Positions 1 to 8,128 of a stretch of 64,000 bases of DNA are shown here, in pieces. A program made the translations under genes and the position numbers. Under the pieces are notes generated by a model that did not search any database, had not been told where the DNA came from, and worked only from the letters and a program-made list of their open reading frames with translations. The stretch is taken from positions 186,001 to 250,000 of the forward strand of contig CANLYJ010000005.1 in NCBI GenBank assembly GCA_947495295.1, written 5' to 3'. The first letter of the stretch is position 1. The number at the start of each line of letters is the position of its first letter. This stretch comes from an uncultured Paracoccaceae bacterium (GTDB lineage Bacteria > Pseudomonadota > Alphaproteobacteria > Rhodobacterales > Rhodobacteraceae).

Positions 1-302
1 CCCGCGCCAAAGGGCTGACCCGTCGTCAGGCCTTGTGGCGTCATGCCGTGCGCAATGCCCTGATCCCGGTGCTGACGATCATCGGTTTGCAGTTTTCGTT
101 CCTGCTGGCCGGTGGGATTATCATTGAGCAGGTTTTCTTTCTGCCCGGCCTCGGCCGCTTGATTTTTCAGTCAATCAGCGCGCGTGATCTGATTGTGGTG
201 GAAAGCGTGGTGATGTTGCTGGTCTTCACGGTCATCGTTGTGAATTTCACCGTTGATCTGGCCTATGCCGCTGTTGATCCACGGTTAAGGGCGAAGGCAT
301 GA
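1..302 (+). CDS. DppB/OppB-type ABC transporter permease, C-terminal part
   Basis: Only the last 100 codons are in the window; the open frame runs in from the left edge (first full codon at base 3). It begins RAKGLTRRQALWRHAVRNAL, the cytoplasmic coupling loop typical of the BPD_transp_1 (MetI-like) domain of dipeptide and oligopeptide permeases. Two hydrophobic segments follow, with the family-typical GGIIIEQVFFLPGLGRL between them, and the protein ends in the usual DPRLRAKA tail. It would form an inner-membrane heterodimer with the next gene's product. Its stop overlaps the start of that gene (ATGA), so the two are translationally coupled. The class is clear; the substrate is not, because no binding-protein gene is visible. 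Confidence 0.93.
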   Translation, partial: RAKGLTRRQALWRHAVRNALIPVLTIIGLQFSFLLAGGIIIEQVFFLPGLGRLIFQSISARDLIVVESVVMLLVFTVIVVNFTVDLAYAAVDPRLRAKA

Positions 303-1114
303 GCCGTAACCTGATCATCGGTGCGGGGCTGAGCGTTTTGTTCATCTGTCTCGCTGCGCTGTCATTTATCTGGACGCCCTATGATATCGAGGCGCTGGAT
401 ATTCCAAACAAACTGCAAGCCCCTGGTGGCGCCAACCTGTTGGGCACGGATCATTTTGGTCGCGATATTCTGTCCATGATCATGATGGGCGCGCGCACGT
501 CGATTGCTGTGGCGCTGGTCGCGGTTGGCATTGGCATGGCGCTGGGCATTCCGCTTGGCCTGCTGGCCGCCGCCCGTCATGGGTCGCTGCTGGATGAGCT
601 GATCATGCGGGGCAATGATCTGGTATTTGCATTTCCGTCGCTGGTGATTGCGATTTTGATCACGGCTGTTTTTGGCGCTTCTGCCGTCAATGCGATTATC
701 GCCATTGGTATCTTTAACATCCCTGTCTTTGCGCGGCTGACACGCGGTGCCGCGCTGCCGCTATGGGAGCGGGATTTCATTCTGGCGGCCCGTGTCTGCG
801 GCAAGTCGGCGGCCCGTATTTCGGTGGAACATATCCTGCCCAACATCACCAATCTGATGATCGTGCAGGGGACCATCCAGTTTTCGCTGGGTATTCTGGC
901 AGAGGCCGCGCTGTCCTATATCGGCCTTGGCGCGCAGCCACCAACGGCCAGCTGGGGCCGGATGCTGGCCGATGCCCAGACGTTGGTGAGCATCGCCCCG
1001 CATACGGCGCTCGTCCCCGGTTTTGCCATTCTGTTGATGGTGCTGGGGCTGAACCTGTTGGGGGATGGGTTGCGCGACTGGCTGGACCCGCGCATTCGGG
1101 TGGCGCGGGTATGA
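299..1114 (+). CDS. DppC/OppC-type ABC transporter permease
   Basis: The 271-residue inner-membrane protein has an N-terminal membrane helix (about residues 5-25), then the NLLGTDHFGRDILSMIMMGARTS signature that follows the first helix in DppC/GsiD-type permeases. Five further hydrophobic segments come next, with the coupling loop around residues 150-180 (VCGKSAARISVEHILPN). The C-terminus GLRDWLDPRIR is typical of the family. It pairs with the upstream DppB-type subunit. Both ends overlap neighbours by 4 bases (ATGA), showing one tightly coupled operon. The neighbouring aldehyde dehydrogenase, SDR and aminopeptidase suggest a peptide or amide substrate; that is inference. Confidence 0.94.
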   Translation: MSRNLIIGAGLSVLFICLAALSFIWTPYDIEALDIPNKLQAPGGANLLGTDHFGRDILSMIMMGARTSIAVALVAVGIGMALGIPLGLLAAARHGSLLDELIMRGNDLVFAFPSLVIAILITAVFGASAVNAIIAIGIFNIPVFARLTRGAALPLWERDFILAARVCGKSAARISVEHILPNITNLMIVQGTIQFSLGILAEAALSYIGLGAQPPTASWGRMLADAQTLVSIAPHTALVPGFAILLMVLGLNLLGDGLRDWLDPRIRVARV

Positions 1115-2706
1115 GTATTCTGTCGATCAACAACCTGTCACTGCGAATTGGTGCGGTGGACATTCTGCATGATGTGGACCTGTCCATGCAGCATGGCGAG
1201 ATTGTCGCCATTACGGGCGAAAGCGGGTCGGGCAAGTCGATCACGGCGCTGTCAGTCATGGGGTTGTTGCCGCGCGGGGCGGTGGCCGAAGGTCAGATCA
1301 TGCTGGATGGCGCGGATGTCTTGCAGACGTCGGAACCTGATCTGTGCCAGATGCGCGGTAACACGATGGGCATGGTGTTTCAGGAACCGATGACCGCGTT
1401 GAACCCGGTGCAGACCATTGGTGCGCAGGTGGCCGAGACGATCCTGATCCATGAGGATACGACACGGGCCGAAGCGCATGCGCGCGCAGCAGAGATGCTG
1501 GAGCGCGTGGGGCTGAAAGTTGCGCCGACCCGATACCCGCATGAGTTATCCGGCGGGCAGCGCCAGCGTGTAGTGATTGGGATGGCGATTGCCTTGCGTC
1601 CGAAACTGCTGATCGCGGATGAACCGACAACCGCGCTGGATGTGACCACGCAGGCCCGCATTCTGGACCTGTTGCAGGGCTTGGTGCGGGAATTTGATAT
1701 GGGGTTGTTGCTGATTACCCATGATCTGGCTGTGGTGGCTGACGTGGCCGACAGGATCGTCGTGATGCAAAAGGGGCGCGTGGTTGAGGCTGGTCAGACG
1801 CAAGACCTGCTGGCGAATATGCAGCACCCCTACACCAAAGCCTTGTTTGCCGCGTCGTCGCATCAGGTGGAATTGCCCGAGCAGATCGCGGCTGCGCCGC
1901 TGCTGTGGGTTGATCAGGTTGCGCGTGACTATCCGCTTCCCCGCAAGGCGGTTTTCGGTCCCCGCCCGACATTTCGTGCGTTACACGACATCAGCTTCAG
2001 CATTGGCCATGGCGAACGGGTCGGGCTGGTGGGCGAAAGCGGCTGCGGCAAATCCACCCTGACCCGCGCCATTCTGGGGCTGGAGGATGTGCAGGAAGGC
2101 CGGATCAGTCTGGACGGTGCCCCCGTTTTTGCGGGCAAACAGCCAAATCTGGCGGTGCGTCGCAAGATGCAGGTGGTGTTTCAGGACCCTTACAGCAGTT
2201 TCAATCCGCGGCACCGGGTGGACCGGTTAATCACCGAGCCGTTTCATTTGCTGGATGAACCGCCCGTTGGTCTGGCGCGTGATGCGGCGATTGCCAAGGC
2301 GTTGCAGGATGTGGGGTTGTCGCCGGGTGATGCGGGCAAATATATCCACGAATTTTCTGGTGGGCAGCGTCAACGCATTGCGATTGCCCGCGCGCTGATT
2401 ATCGAACCGGAGCTGATTATTTTTGACGAGGCTGTTTCGGCTTTGGATGTCTCTGTCCGCGCGCAAGTGCTGGACCTGATAGCTGACCTGTGTCGCAAGC
2501 GCCCGCTGGCCTATCTTTTTATCAGCCATGACCTGTCTGTGATACGGTCGGTCACCGATCGGGTGATGGTGATGCAGGCGGGCCGGATCGTGGAACAGGG
2601 GAAGACAGAGCATGTCTTTACCACCCCGCAACACCCGTACACACGAGACTTGATCGCAGCCGCACCGCAACTGCCGGAGTTACCCCATGCCCTTGACCCC
2701 GTTTGA
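1111..2706 (+). CDS. Dipeptide/oligopeptide-type ABC transporter, two fused ATPase domains
   Basis: The protein has 531 residues from the ATG at 1111. The frame is open further upstream, but that part is shadow of the permease gene. Two complete nucleotide-binding domains are fused, as in GsiA-type proteins that combine DppD and DppF. Domain one has Walker A GESGSGKS, signature LSGGQRQR and Walker B LLIADEP. Domain two has GESGCGKS, FSGGQRQR and LIIFDEA, and each has its H-loop histidine (LLLITHD, LFISHD). The oligopeptide-specific QHPYTKALFAAS and QHPYTRDLIAAAP segments follow each domain. It powers the two preceding permeases. Its end overlaps the aldehyde dehydrogenase start by 20 bases. 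Confidence 0.95.
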   Translation: MSILSINNLSLRIGAVDILHDVDLSMQHGEIVAITGESGSGKSITALSVMGLLPRGAVAEGQIMLDGADVLQTSEPDLCQMRGNTMGMVFQEPMTALNPVQTIGAQVAETILIHEDTTRAEAHARAAEMLERVGLKVAPTRYPHELSGGQRQRVVIGMAIALRPKLLIADEPTTALDVTTQARILDLLQGLVREFDMGLLLITHDLAVVADVADRIVVMQKGRVVEAGQTQDLLANMQHPYTKALFAASSHQVELPEQIAAAPLLWVDQVARDYPLPRKAVFGPRPTFRALHDISFSIGHGERVGLVGESGCGKSTLTRAILGLEDVQEGRISLDGAPVFAGKQPNLAVRRKMQVVFQDPYSSFNPRHRVDRLITEPFHLLDEPPVGLARDAAIAKALQDVGLSPGDAGKYIHEFSGGQRQRIAIARALIIEPELIIFDEAVSALDVSVRAQVLDLIADLCRKRPLAYLFISHDLSVIRSVTDRVMVMQAGRIVEQGKTEHVFTTPQHPYTRDLIAAAPQLPELPHALDPV

Positions 2707-4129
2707 TATTCCCGAGGCCAGCAACCTGATTGACGGGGCTTGGATTCGGGGCAATGCCCCGATCCAAGTCACGAACCCATCTGACGGTGAACGCCTGACC
2801 AGTATCGCGCGCGGCACGGCGCAGGATGTGGATGCCGCCGTGCTTGCCGCGCAAAAAGCGCGTGATGGCGATTGGGGGCGTATGACGGCGCTGGAACGGG
2901 GCCGCATCCTGACCCGGTTGGGTGTGCTGGTGCTCAATCACCGCGAAAAACTGGCCCGGCTGGAAGCGATGGATGTTGGCAAGCCGCTGACGCAGGCCCG
3001 TGCGGATGTCGTGGCTTTGGCCCGTTACCTAGAGTTCTACGGCGGGGCGGCGGATAAGATCACGGGTGAGACGATCCCCTATCTGGATGGCTACACCGTC
3101 TATACGTTGCGCGAACCGCATGGGGTGACGGGCCATATCATCCCGTGGAACTACCCGATGCAGATTATTGGCCGGTCTGTCGGGGCGGCCCTGGCGATGG
3201 GCAATGCTTGTGTGCTGAAGCCGGCAGAGGATGCGTGCCTGACCGCATTGGCCTTTGCCGCATTGGCGATGCAGGCAGGGTTGCCCGCGGGGGTTTTGAA
3301 CGTTGTGACCGGGTTGGGGACAGAGGCCGGGGCGGCATTGGCCGCCCATTCCGGCGTGCAACATATGTCATTCACCGGGTCGGTCCGCACCGGCGAGGCG
3401 ATACAGGCCGCCGCCGCCCGCAATGTGATTCCGGTGACACTGGAACTGGGCGGCAAATCCCCGCAACTGGTGTTTGATGATGCCGATCTGGATCGCGCAC
3501 TGCCGTTTTTGGTGAATGCAGGGATACAGAATGCAGGCCAGACATGTTCCGCATCCAGCCGTATTCTGGTGCAGCGCGGTATCTATGATCAGGTGCGGGA
3601 TCGGATGGCGACCGCCTATCGTGATCTAAAGGTTGGCCCGGCGTTGGATGATTTGCAGGTGGGTCCGCTGATCTCGGCCCGGCAAAGGGACATTGTGACG
3701 GGGTTTTTAGAGAAAGGGGCCGATCTGGATATCGCCGCCCAAGGCCAGATCGTGACCGATGCGCCCGGTCATTATGTGCGCCCCACACTTTTTGCCGATG
3801 TGCCGCCGGATCACCTGCTGGCCCGCGATGAAATTTTTGGCCCGGTGCAGGTGATCATTCCGTTCAAGGATGAGGCCGAAGCGGTGCAGATCGCCAATGG
3901 CACGGATTACGGGCTGGTAGCATCCATTTGGACCCGCGACGGGGGCCGCCAGATGCGGCTGGCCAAAGCGTTGCGATCTGGGCAGGTGTTTATCAATAAT
4001 TACGGCGCCGGAGGCGGTGTTGAACTGCCCTTTGGCGGTGTTGGGAAATCGGGGCATGGCCGCGAAAAGGGGTTTGAGGCGCTATATGGTTTCTCTACCC
4101 TGAAAACGGTGGCGGCATGGCATGGGTGA
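2687..4129 (+). CDS. NAD(P)-dependent aldehyde dehydrogenase
   Basis: The 480-residue protein has the full aldehyde dehydrogenase superfamily layout. The oxyanion-hole asparagine is in IIPWNYPMQ, the general-base glutamate in VTLELGGKSPQLV, the nucleophilic cysteine in NAGQTCSASSR, and EIFGPV lies near the C-terminus. It resembles betaine- and amino-aldehyde dehydrogenases and should oxidise a small aldehyde to its acid in the cytoplasm. It overlaps the transporter ATPase by 20 bases and the following SDR region, so it is probably co-translated with the uptake system. The substrate cannot be told from sequence. Confidence 0.92.
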   Translation: MPLTPFDIPEASNLIDGAWIRGNAPIQVTNPSDGERLTSIARGTAQDVDAAVLAAQKARDGDWGRMTALERGRILTRLGVLVLNHREKLARLEAMDVGKPLTQARADVVALARYLEFYGGAADKITGETIPYLDGYTVYTLREPHGVTGHIIPWNYPMQIIGRSVGAALAMGNACVLKPAEDACLTALAFAALAMQAGLPAGVLNVVTGLGTEAGAALAAHSGVQHMSFTGSVRTGEAIQAAAARNVIPVTLELGGKSPQLVFDDADLDRALPFLVNAGIQNAGQTCSASSRILVQRGIYDQVRDRMATAYRDLKVGPALDDLQVGPLISARQRDIVTGFLEKGADLDIAAQGQIVTDAPGHYVRPTLFADVPPDHLLARDEIFGPVQVIIPFKDEAEAVQIANGTDYGLVASIWTRDGGRQMRLAKALRSGQVFINNYGAGGGVELPFGGVGKSGHGREKGFEALYGFSTLKTVAAWHG

Positions 4130-4133
4130 GCGC

Positions 4134-4871
4134 ATGAGACTTTCTGGAAAGACGGCATTGGTCACGGGGGCCGGGTCCGGTTTTGGGGCGGGCATCGCGC
4201 GCAAATTTGCCGCCGAAGGGGCGCGGGTGTTTGTGGCGGATATCAATGCTGACGCAGCCCGCAAAATCGCGGACAAGATTGATGGCACCGCAATCACCTG
4301 CGATGTGTCTGATGCGGGGTCGGTGGCAGAAATGGCCGCGCGTATCGGTACGGATGATACGCTGGATATTTTGGTCAACAACGCTGGTGTCACCCATTTA
4401 CCCAGCGCGCTGGAGGATGTGACCGAAGACGATTTTGACCGGGTTGTCGCGGTGAATATGAAGTCGGTTTATCTGACTGCCCGTGCCTTTGTCCCGCAAT
4501 TCAAGGCACAACAGGCTGGTGCGATCCTGAACATCGCATCAACCGCTGGTGTGTCGCCCCGCCCCAGGCTGAACTGGTACAATGCGTCCAAGGGTTGGAT
4601 GATCACGGCGACCAAGACGATGGCGGTAGAACTGGCCCCGCATGGTATTCGGGTCAATGCGCTGAACCCGGTGGCGGGGGAAACCCCTTTGCTGGCGTCG
4701 TTCATGGGCGAGGACACGCCCGAGATGCGGGCGAAGTTTCTGGCGACGATCCCCTTGGGCCGGTTTTCCACGCCAGAGGATATGGGGAATGCCGCCTGTT
4801 TTCTGTGTTCGGATGAGGCCAGCATGATCACGGGTGTTGCGATGGAGGTCGATGGTGGGCGCTGTATCTAG
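4134..4871 (+). CDS. SDR-family NAD(P)-dependent oxidoreductase
   Basis: This is a 245-residue classical short-chain dehydrogenase with the cofactor motif GAGSGFGAGIA, an acidic residue after beta-strand 2 (VFVADIN, suggesting NAD preference), NNAG, the catalytic serine in NIASTAG and YNASK as the YxxxK pair. The C-terminal EVDGGRCI is usual for 3-oxoacyl reductase-like and 3-hydroxy-acid dehydrogenase-like members. I chose the ATG at 4134 (MRLSGKTALVTG) because the family begins there and a GGTGAG lies just upstream; an in-frame ATG at 4122 would add four residues. The gene is the fifth in the operon and overlaps the next one by 20 bases. Confidence 0.9.
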   Translation: MRLSGKTALVTGAGSGFGAGIARKFAAEGARVFVADINADAARKIADKIDGTAITCDVSDAGSVAEMAARIGTDDTLDILVNNAGVTHLPSALEDVTEDDFDRVVAVNMKSVYLTARAFVPQFKAQQAGAILNIASTAGVSPRPRLNWYNASKGWMITATKTMAVELAPHGIRVNALNPVAGETPLLASFMGEDTPEMRAKFLATIPLGRFSTPEDMGNAACFLCSDEASMITGVAMEVDGGRCI

Positions 4872-5874
4872 AGGGTCGCGCAACCTGATTACCGATGTGG
4901 CCGGATTGCGGGTCGGGAATGCTCAGGATGACCGCTTGAAATCTGGCAGTACGGTGTTGGTCGGCGACAAGCCCTTTGTGGCCAGTGTGCATGTCATGGG
5001 CGGTGCGCCGGGGACGCGGGAGACTGATTTGCTGGCCCCGGATAAGACGGTGGCGGCGGTTGATGCGCTGGTCCTGTCGGGTGGGTCTGCTTTTGGATTG
5101 GATGCCTGTTCGGGGGTCATGGACGGTTTGCGCGCCATGGGTCGTGGTTATGCGGTGGGGCCCATGCATATTCCAATTGTGCCGGGGGCGATCATTTTTG
5201 ATCTGATCAATGGTGGGGGCAAGGATTGGGATGACAACCCCTATCGCGCATTGGGCCGTGCAGCGTTGGGCAATGCCGGTGCTGAGTTTGCGCTTGGTTC
5301 AGCGGGCGCTGGCACGGGGGCCATGGCGGCGATGCAGAAGGGCGGTCTTGGGTCAGCATCGATGGTGTTGCCGGATGGGACCACGGTTGGCGCGCTGGTG
5401 GCCGTCAATTCCCTTGGGAGTGTGACAACGCCGGGGGATCGGCATTTCTGGGCTGCGCCGTTTGAGATGGATGGTGAGTTTGGTGGTGTCGGGCCTGATC
5501 CGTCGGCGGGGTTGGTGGCAGCTGAGCCCAGCCGCAAGGAAAAGGCGATGTTCATGCATGCCACCGGGCAGATGGCCAATACCACTATCGCCATCGTGGC
5601 AACCGATGCCCCACTGAGCAAATCGCAATGTCACCGTATGGCCGTGACCGCCCATGATGGTTTGGCGCGGGCGATTGTGCCTGCGCATACGCCCCTGGAT
5701 GGCGATCTTGTCTTTGCCGCCGCAACCGGGGTGGGTGAGGTCGTGGATCATCAAGTGATGCGTGATATCGGCGCAGCGGCAGCGGTTTGCCTGAGCCGCG
5801 CCATTTGCCGGGGCGTGTATGAAGCGACACCGGCAGAGGGGGATATCATCCCCACCTATCGCGAGATGCTATAG
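4852..5874 (+). CDS. P1 (S58) family peptidase, DmpA-like aminopeptidase
   Basis: The 340-residue protein belongs to the DmpA/BapA/NylC family of N-terminal nucleophile enzymes, which self-cleave into alpha and beta chains and remove N-terminal residues from small peptides, D-esters or beta-peptides. Recognisable blocks are the N-terminal NLITDVAGLRVGNAQDD, GGAPGTRETDLL, LSGGSAFGLDA, the FDLINGGGKDW region, and the GALVAVNSLGSV block typical of the family near the processing site. Start: GGAGG at 4844-4848 fits the ATG at 4852 or the GTG at 4855. It ends the operon and overlaps the convergent TetR gene by 6 bases. With the peptide-type transporter it suggests intracellular hydrolysis of an imported amide. 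Confidence 0.88.
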   Translation: MVGAVSRGSRNLITDVAGLRVGNAQDDRLKSGSTVLVGDKPFVASVHVMGGAPGTRETDLLAPDKTVAAVDALVLSGGSAFGLDACSGVMDGLRAMGRGYAVGPMHIPIVPGAIIFDLINGGGKDWDDNPYRALGRAALGNAGAEFALGSAGAGTGAMAAMQKGGLGSASMVLPDGTTVGALVAVNSLGSVTTPGDRHFWAAPFEMDGEFGGVGPDPSAGLVAAEPSRKEKAMFMHATGQMANTTIAIVATDAPLSKSQCHRMAVTAHDGLARAIVPAHTPLDGDLVFAAATGVGEVVDHQVMRDIGAAAAVCLSRAICRGVYEATPAEGDIIPTYREML

Positions 5875-6453
5875 GTTCAGCGTTTCGAGGGCCGAGGCGC
5901 GGGCGGCTGTTCTGATTTCGTCGGAAAGGGTCGGGTCGCCAACGGTGCGCGCCAGCACCATCCCGCCGACACATGTGGCCGCAAGCGACAGGGCCTTTTG
6001 CCGCTGCCTGGCCTCATCCGACCCGTTATGTTCAAAAAGCCAGACCATGGCGCGCAAGAGATCGGTATAGGCATTGCGCACCTTGTCAGAGGCGCGGGCG
6101 GTATCGGAGGGCAGGGCGATCATCGGGCATTGCCCGTCTAGGTCGCCCAGATGTTCCGATGACAGGTAGCTTTCGATCATGTCCCGCACGCTGGTCGGAT
6201 CGGCGTTTTGCGGGTCGACCCCGGCTGCGTCCCGCCATGCCTTTCCGCGCCCGTTCAGAAAACTGGCCACTGCTTCGGCGTAAAGCGCATCCTTGTTGGG
6301 AAAGTGGTTGTAAAAACCACCGCGTGTTAGCCCCGCTTCATCCATGATCCGGTCGATGGAAACCTCAGAGAACCCTTCGCGGTTAAACAGGATACGGGCG
6401 GTTTCAACAATCCGTTTGCGGGTTTCGGCCTTGTGAGCGGCGGAATAGGGCAT
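5869..6453 (-). CDS. TetR/AcrR-family transcriptional repressor
   Basis: The protein has 194 residues. The N-terminal helix-turn-helix is clear (ETRKRIVETARILFNREGF, then the recognition region around DEAGLTRGGFYNHFPNKDAL). The C-terminal ligand domain resembles the TetR_C subgroup that follows AcrR-like regulators of oxidant and electrophile response. I start it at the ATG at 6453, preceded by AAAGGAA; the longer open frame upstream runs through the operator and is not coding. It diverges from a MAPEG gene, and a perfect 9-bp-arm palindrome sits between them. Repression of both genes is the likely arrangement (inference). Confidence 0.9.
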   Translation of the reverse strand: MPYSAAHKAETRKRIVETARILFNREGFSEVSIDRIMDEAGLTRGGFYNHFPNKDALYAEAVASFLNGRGKAWRDAAGVDPQNADPTSVRDMIESYLSSEHLGDLDGQCPMIALPSDTARASDKVRNAYTDLLRAMVWLFEHNGSDEARQRQKALSLAATCVGGMVLARTVGDPTLSDEIRTAARASALETLNL

Positions 6454-6498
6454 GGTGGCAGTTCCTTTGATCTCTCGCAGATGGCGTATCACAGTTTT

Positions 6499-6520
6499 AA
6501 ATATGTTCTTTAACATATTT
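6499..6520. promoter_or_regulatory. Palindromic operator for the divergent TetR/MAPEG pair
   Basis: There is a perfect inverted repeat, AAATATGTT, four bases, AACATATTT. It lies 46 bases upstream of the TetR start and 51 bases upstream of the MAPEG start, and is the only strong dyad in this gap. Position, symmetry and size fit a TetR dimer site; binding by this particular repressor is inferred. Confidence 0.7.
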
Positions 6521-6570
6521 TGATTGGTGACATGGTGATGATCAAATGGTTCACCGCGAAAGGCTTCCCA

Positions 6571-7011
6571 ATGACCACACTCTTTGACGCATTGCCCTAT
6601 CTGGAGGCGTATCGCCCCGCTTTCATCGTGCTTGCCATTCTGTCGCTGATCACGTTGATCCAGAATTTCCTGACGGCGCCGCTGGCCTTTGTGAAGGAAG
6701 AGCAGGTGCCGGGTATGCCATTGCGGTTCGACCACAGCAAACTGAGCTTTCGGGCGTTGCGGACTTATCAGAACTCTGCCGAGAGCCTGCCCGCTTTTGT
6801 GGCGGCCCTGTTGGTTTCAGTCATTGCGGGTAGTGCAGCGATGGTGATCAACATTGCCGCAGGCGTCTACCTTGCCGCGCGCGTCGCTTTCTGGGCGTTC
6901 TACTACATCGGTTTCGGCAAGATCGCAGGCGGTCCGCGCACGCTGTCATTTGTGGTGTGTCTGCTGGCGAATATCGTGATTGCGGTGGCGGCACTGATTG
7001 CGCTGCTTTGA
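6571..7011 (+). CDS. MAPEG-family integral membrane protein
   Basis: The 146-residue protein has four hydrophobic segments (about residues 12-34, 70-95, 98-118 and 124-145). It carries the MAPEG pattern of an N-in helix, a polar loop with FRALRTYQNSAESLPAF, and ARVAFWAFYYIGFG in the second half; RxxxNxxE is the glutathione-binding motif of this superfamily. MAPEG proteins are membrane glutathione S-transferases or peroxidases, or small relatives of unknown substrate. I start at the ATG at 6571, preceded by GAAAGG with a 7-base gap; in-frame ATG codons lie upstream at 6532 and 6538. The adjacent TetR gene and operator suggest induction by a hydrophobic or electrophilic compound. Confidence 0.85.
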   Translation: MTTLFDALPYLEAYRPAFIVLAILSLITLIQNFLTAPLAFVKEEQVPGMPLRFDHSKLSFRALRTYQNSAESLPAFVAALLVSVIAGSAAMVINIAAGVYLAARVAFWAFYYIGFGKIAGGPRTLSFVVCLLANIVIAVAALIALL

Positions 7012-7015
7012 CAGC

Positions 7016-7044
7016 AAACGGCCCCGGGGTGCCCGGAGCCGTTT
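7016..7044 (+). terminator. Stem-loop after the MAPEG gene
   Basis: Outer arms AAACGGC and GCCGTTT enclose a CCCGGG-containing inner stem, starting 5 bases after the MAPEG stop. The downstream T-run is weak (GTTGTG), so this is a probable rather than classical intrinsic terminator. Confidence 0.6.
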
Positions 7045-7060
7045 GTTGTGTAGGTTAGAG

Positions 7061-7081
7061 GTCCCGGATCAAGTCCGGGAC
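7061..7081. repeat. Dispersed palindromic repeat, copy 1
   Basis: GTCCCGGA, TCAAG, TCCGGGAC: 8-bp arms around a 5-base spacer, flanked by GAG and GGGG. It lies between the convergent MAPEG and binding-protein genes. Three more copies of the same element lie at 12289, 12654 and 12697. It may also act as the 3' hairpin of the leftward transporter operon. Confidence 0.8.
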
Positions 7082-7091
7082 GGGGCCGTGC

Positions 7092-8084
7092 TTAGTTCAA
7101 CGCCTGATCTGTGATCACGCTGGTCCATGCCCCTTCAGGCTGGGCTGTAATCACGGGATCTGACCCACCGGCCAAGAGCGTGTCCACTGTCCGCTGGAAA
7201 TCTGCCGGGTCGAGCGACCCGTTGGACCCCGCCGTCAGCTTGGCAATCTCGCCCATCATGCGGATCTGCGCGACTTCTGACTGCGCCCCGGTTTCGTCAT
7301 TGTCCAGAACGATGCCCGCGGCTTCTTCGGGGTTTTCCTCGGCCCATTTCCAGCCTTTCATCGATGCGCGCACAAAGCGGACCATTTTGTCCACGAACAC
7401 GGGATCTTCGAGGTTTTCTTCCAGCGCATAAATTCCGTCTTCAAGCGTGGCGACGCCATAGTCTGAATATTTAAAGGTCACCAATTCACTTTCCGAAACC
7501 CCGGAATCCAGTATTTGCCCATACTCATTGTAGGTCATCGTAGTAATGCAATCTGCTTCACGCTGCAGCAAGGGGTCCACATTGAATCCAATCTTCATTA
7601 GCGTCACACCTTCCTCTCCACCATCGGTGGATATCCCAAGCTGCGACAGCCAGCTTAACAACGGATATTCGTTCCCAAAGAACCATGTACCCAGTGTATG
7701 CCCCGCGAAATCTTCTGGAGTTTCAATCCCAGAATCTTTCCAACAGGTCAGCATCAGGCCGGATGTCTTGAACGGCTGGGCGATGTTGACCACAGGCAGG
7801 CCCTTTTCGCGCGCGGCGAGGGCGGAGGGCATCCAGTTCAGCATCACATCAGCGCCGCCGCCAGCCAGTACCTGCGGTGGGGCAATGTCGGGGCCGCCGG
7901 GCAAGATGGTCACGTTCAGCCCTTCCTCTTCATAGAACCCCTGATCAAGGGCCACGTAATAGCCTGCGAATTGCGATTGGGTGACCCATTGCAATTGCAG
8001 GGTCACATCATTGGCATGGCCGTCCGCCATTGCCGTGCTGCCTAGACCTGCGGCAAGGGCTGCCGCCATCATCAGTTTCTTCAT
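7092..8084 (-). CDS. NMT1/ThiY-type ABC transporter substrate-binding protein
   Basis: This is a 330-residue periplasmic protein with a signal peptide (MKKLMMAAALAAGLGSTAMA, cleavage near residue 20). The mature part starts LQLQWVTQSQFAGYYVALDQ, the classic opening of the NMT1/THI5-like fold that binds pyrimidine-type ligands. EAADCITTMTYNEY-like and YGVATLEDGIYA segments also match the family. I start at the ATG at 8084 because of AGGAG just upstream; the longer frame reads through the intergenic gap. It is the last gene of the RutR-controlled operon, 44 bases after a permease, so uracil, thymine or a related pyrimidine or hydantoin is the likely ligand (inference). Confidence 0.9.
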   Translation of the reverse strand: MKKLMMAAALAAGLGSTAMADGHANDVTLQLQWVTQSQFAGYYVALDQGFYEEEGLNVTILPGGPDIAPPQVLAGGGADVMLNWMPSALAAREKGLPVVNIAQPFKTSGLMLTCWKDSGIETPEDFAGHTLGTWFFGNEYPLLSWLSQLGISTDGGEEGVTLMKIGFNVDPLLQREADCITTMTYNEYGQILDSGVSESELVTFKYSDYGVATLEDGIYALEENLEDPVFVDKMVRFVRASMKGWKWAEENPEEAAGIVLDNDETGAQSEVAQIRMMGEIAKLTAGSNGSLDPADFQRTVDTLLAGGSDPVITAQPEGAWTSVITDQALN

Positions 8085-8128
8085 GTCTTTACTCCTAGTT
8101 GGTGTTGCGCCCTCTTGCCGGGGCTTGA

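Noticed and set aside
763-1110. Long upstream extension of the double-ATPase reading frame (from 763).
   Set aside because: It overlaps the DppC-type permease in another frame and its translation is low-quality; ABC-domain homology begins right after the ATG at 1111, which overlaps the permease stop.
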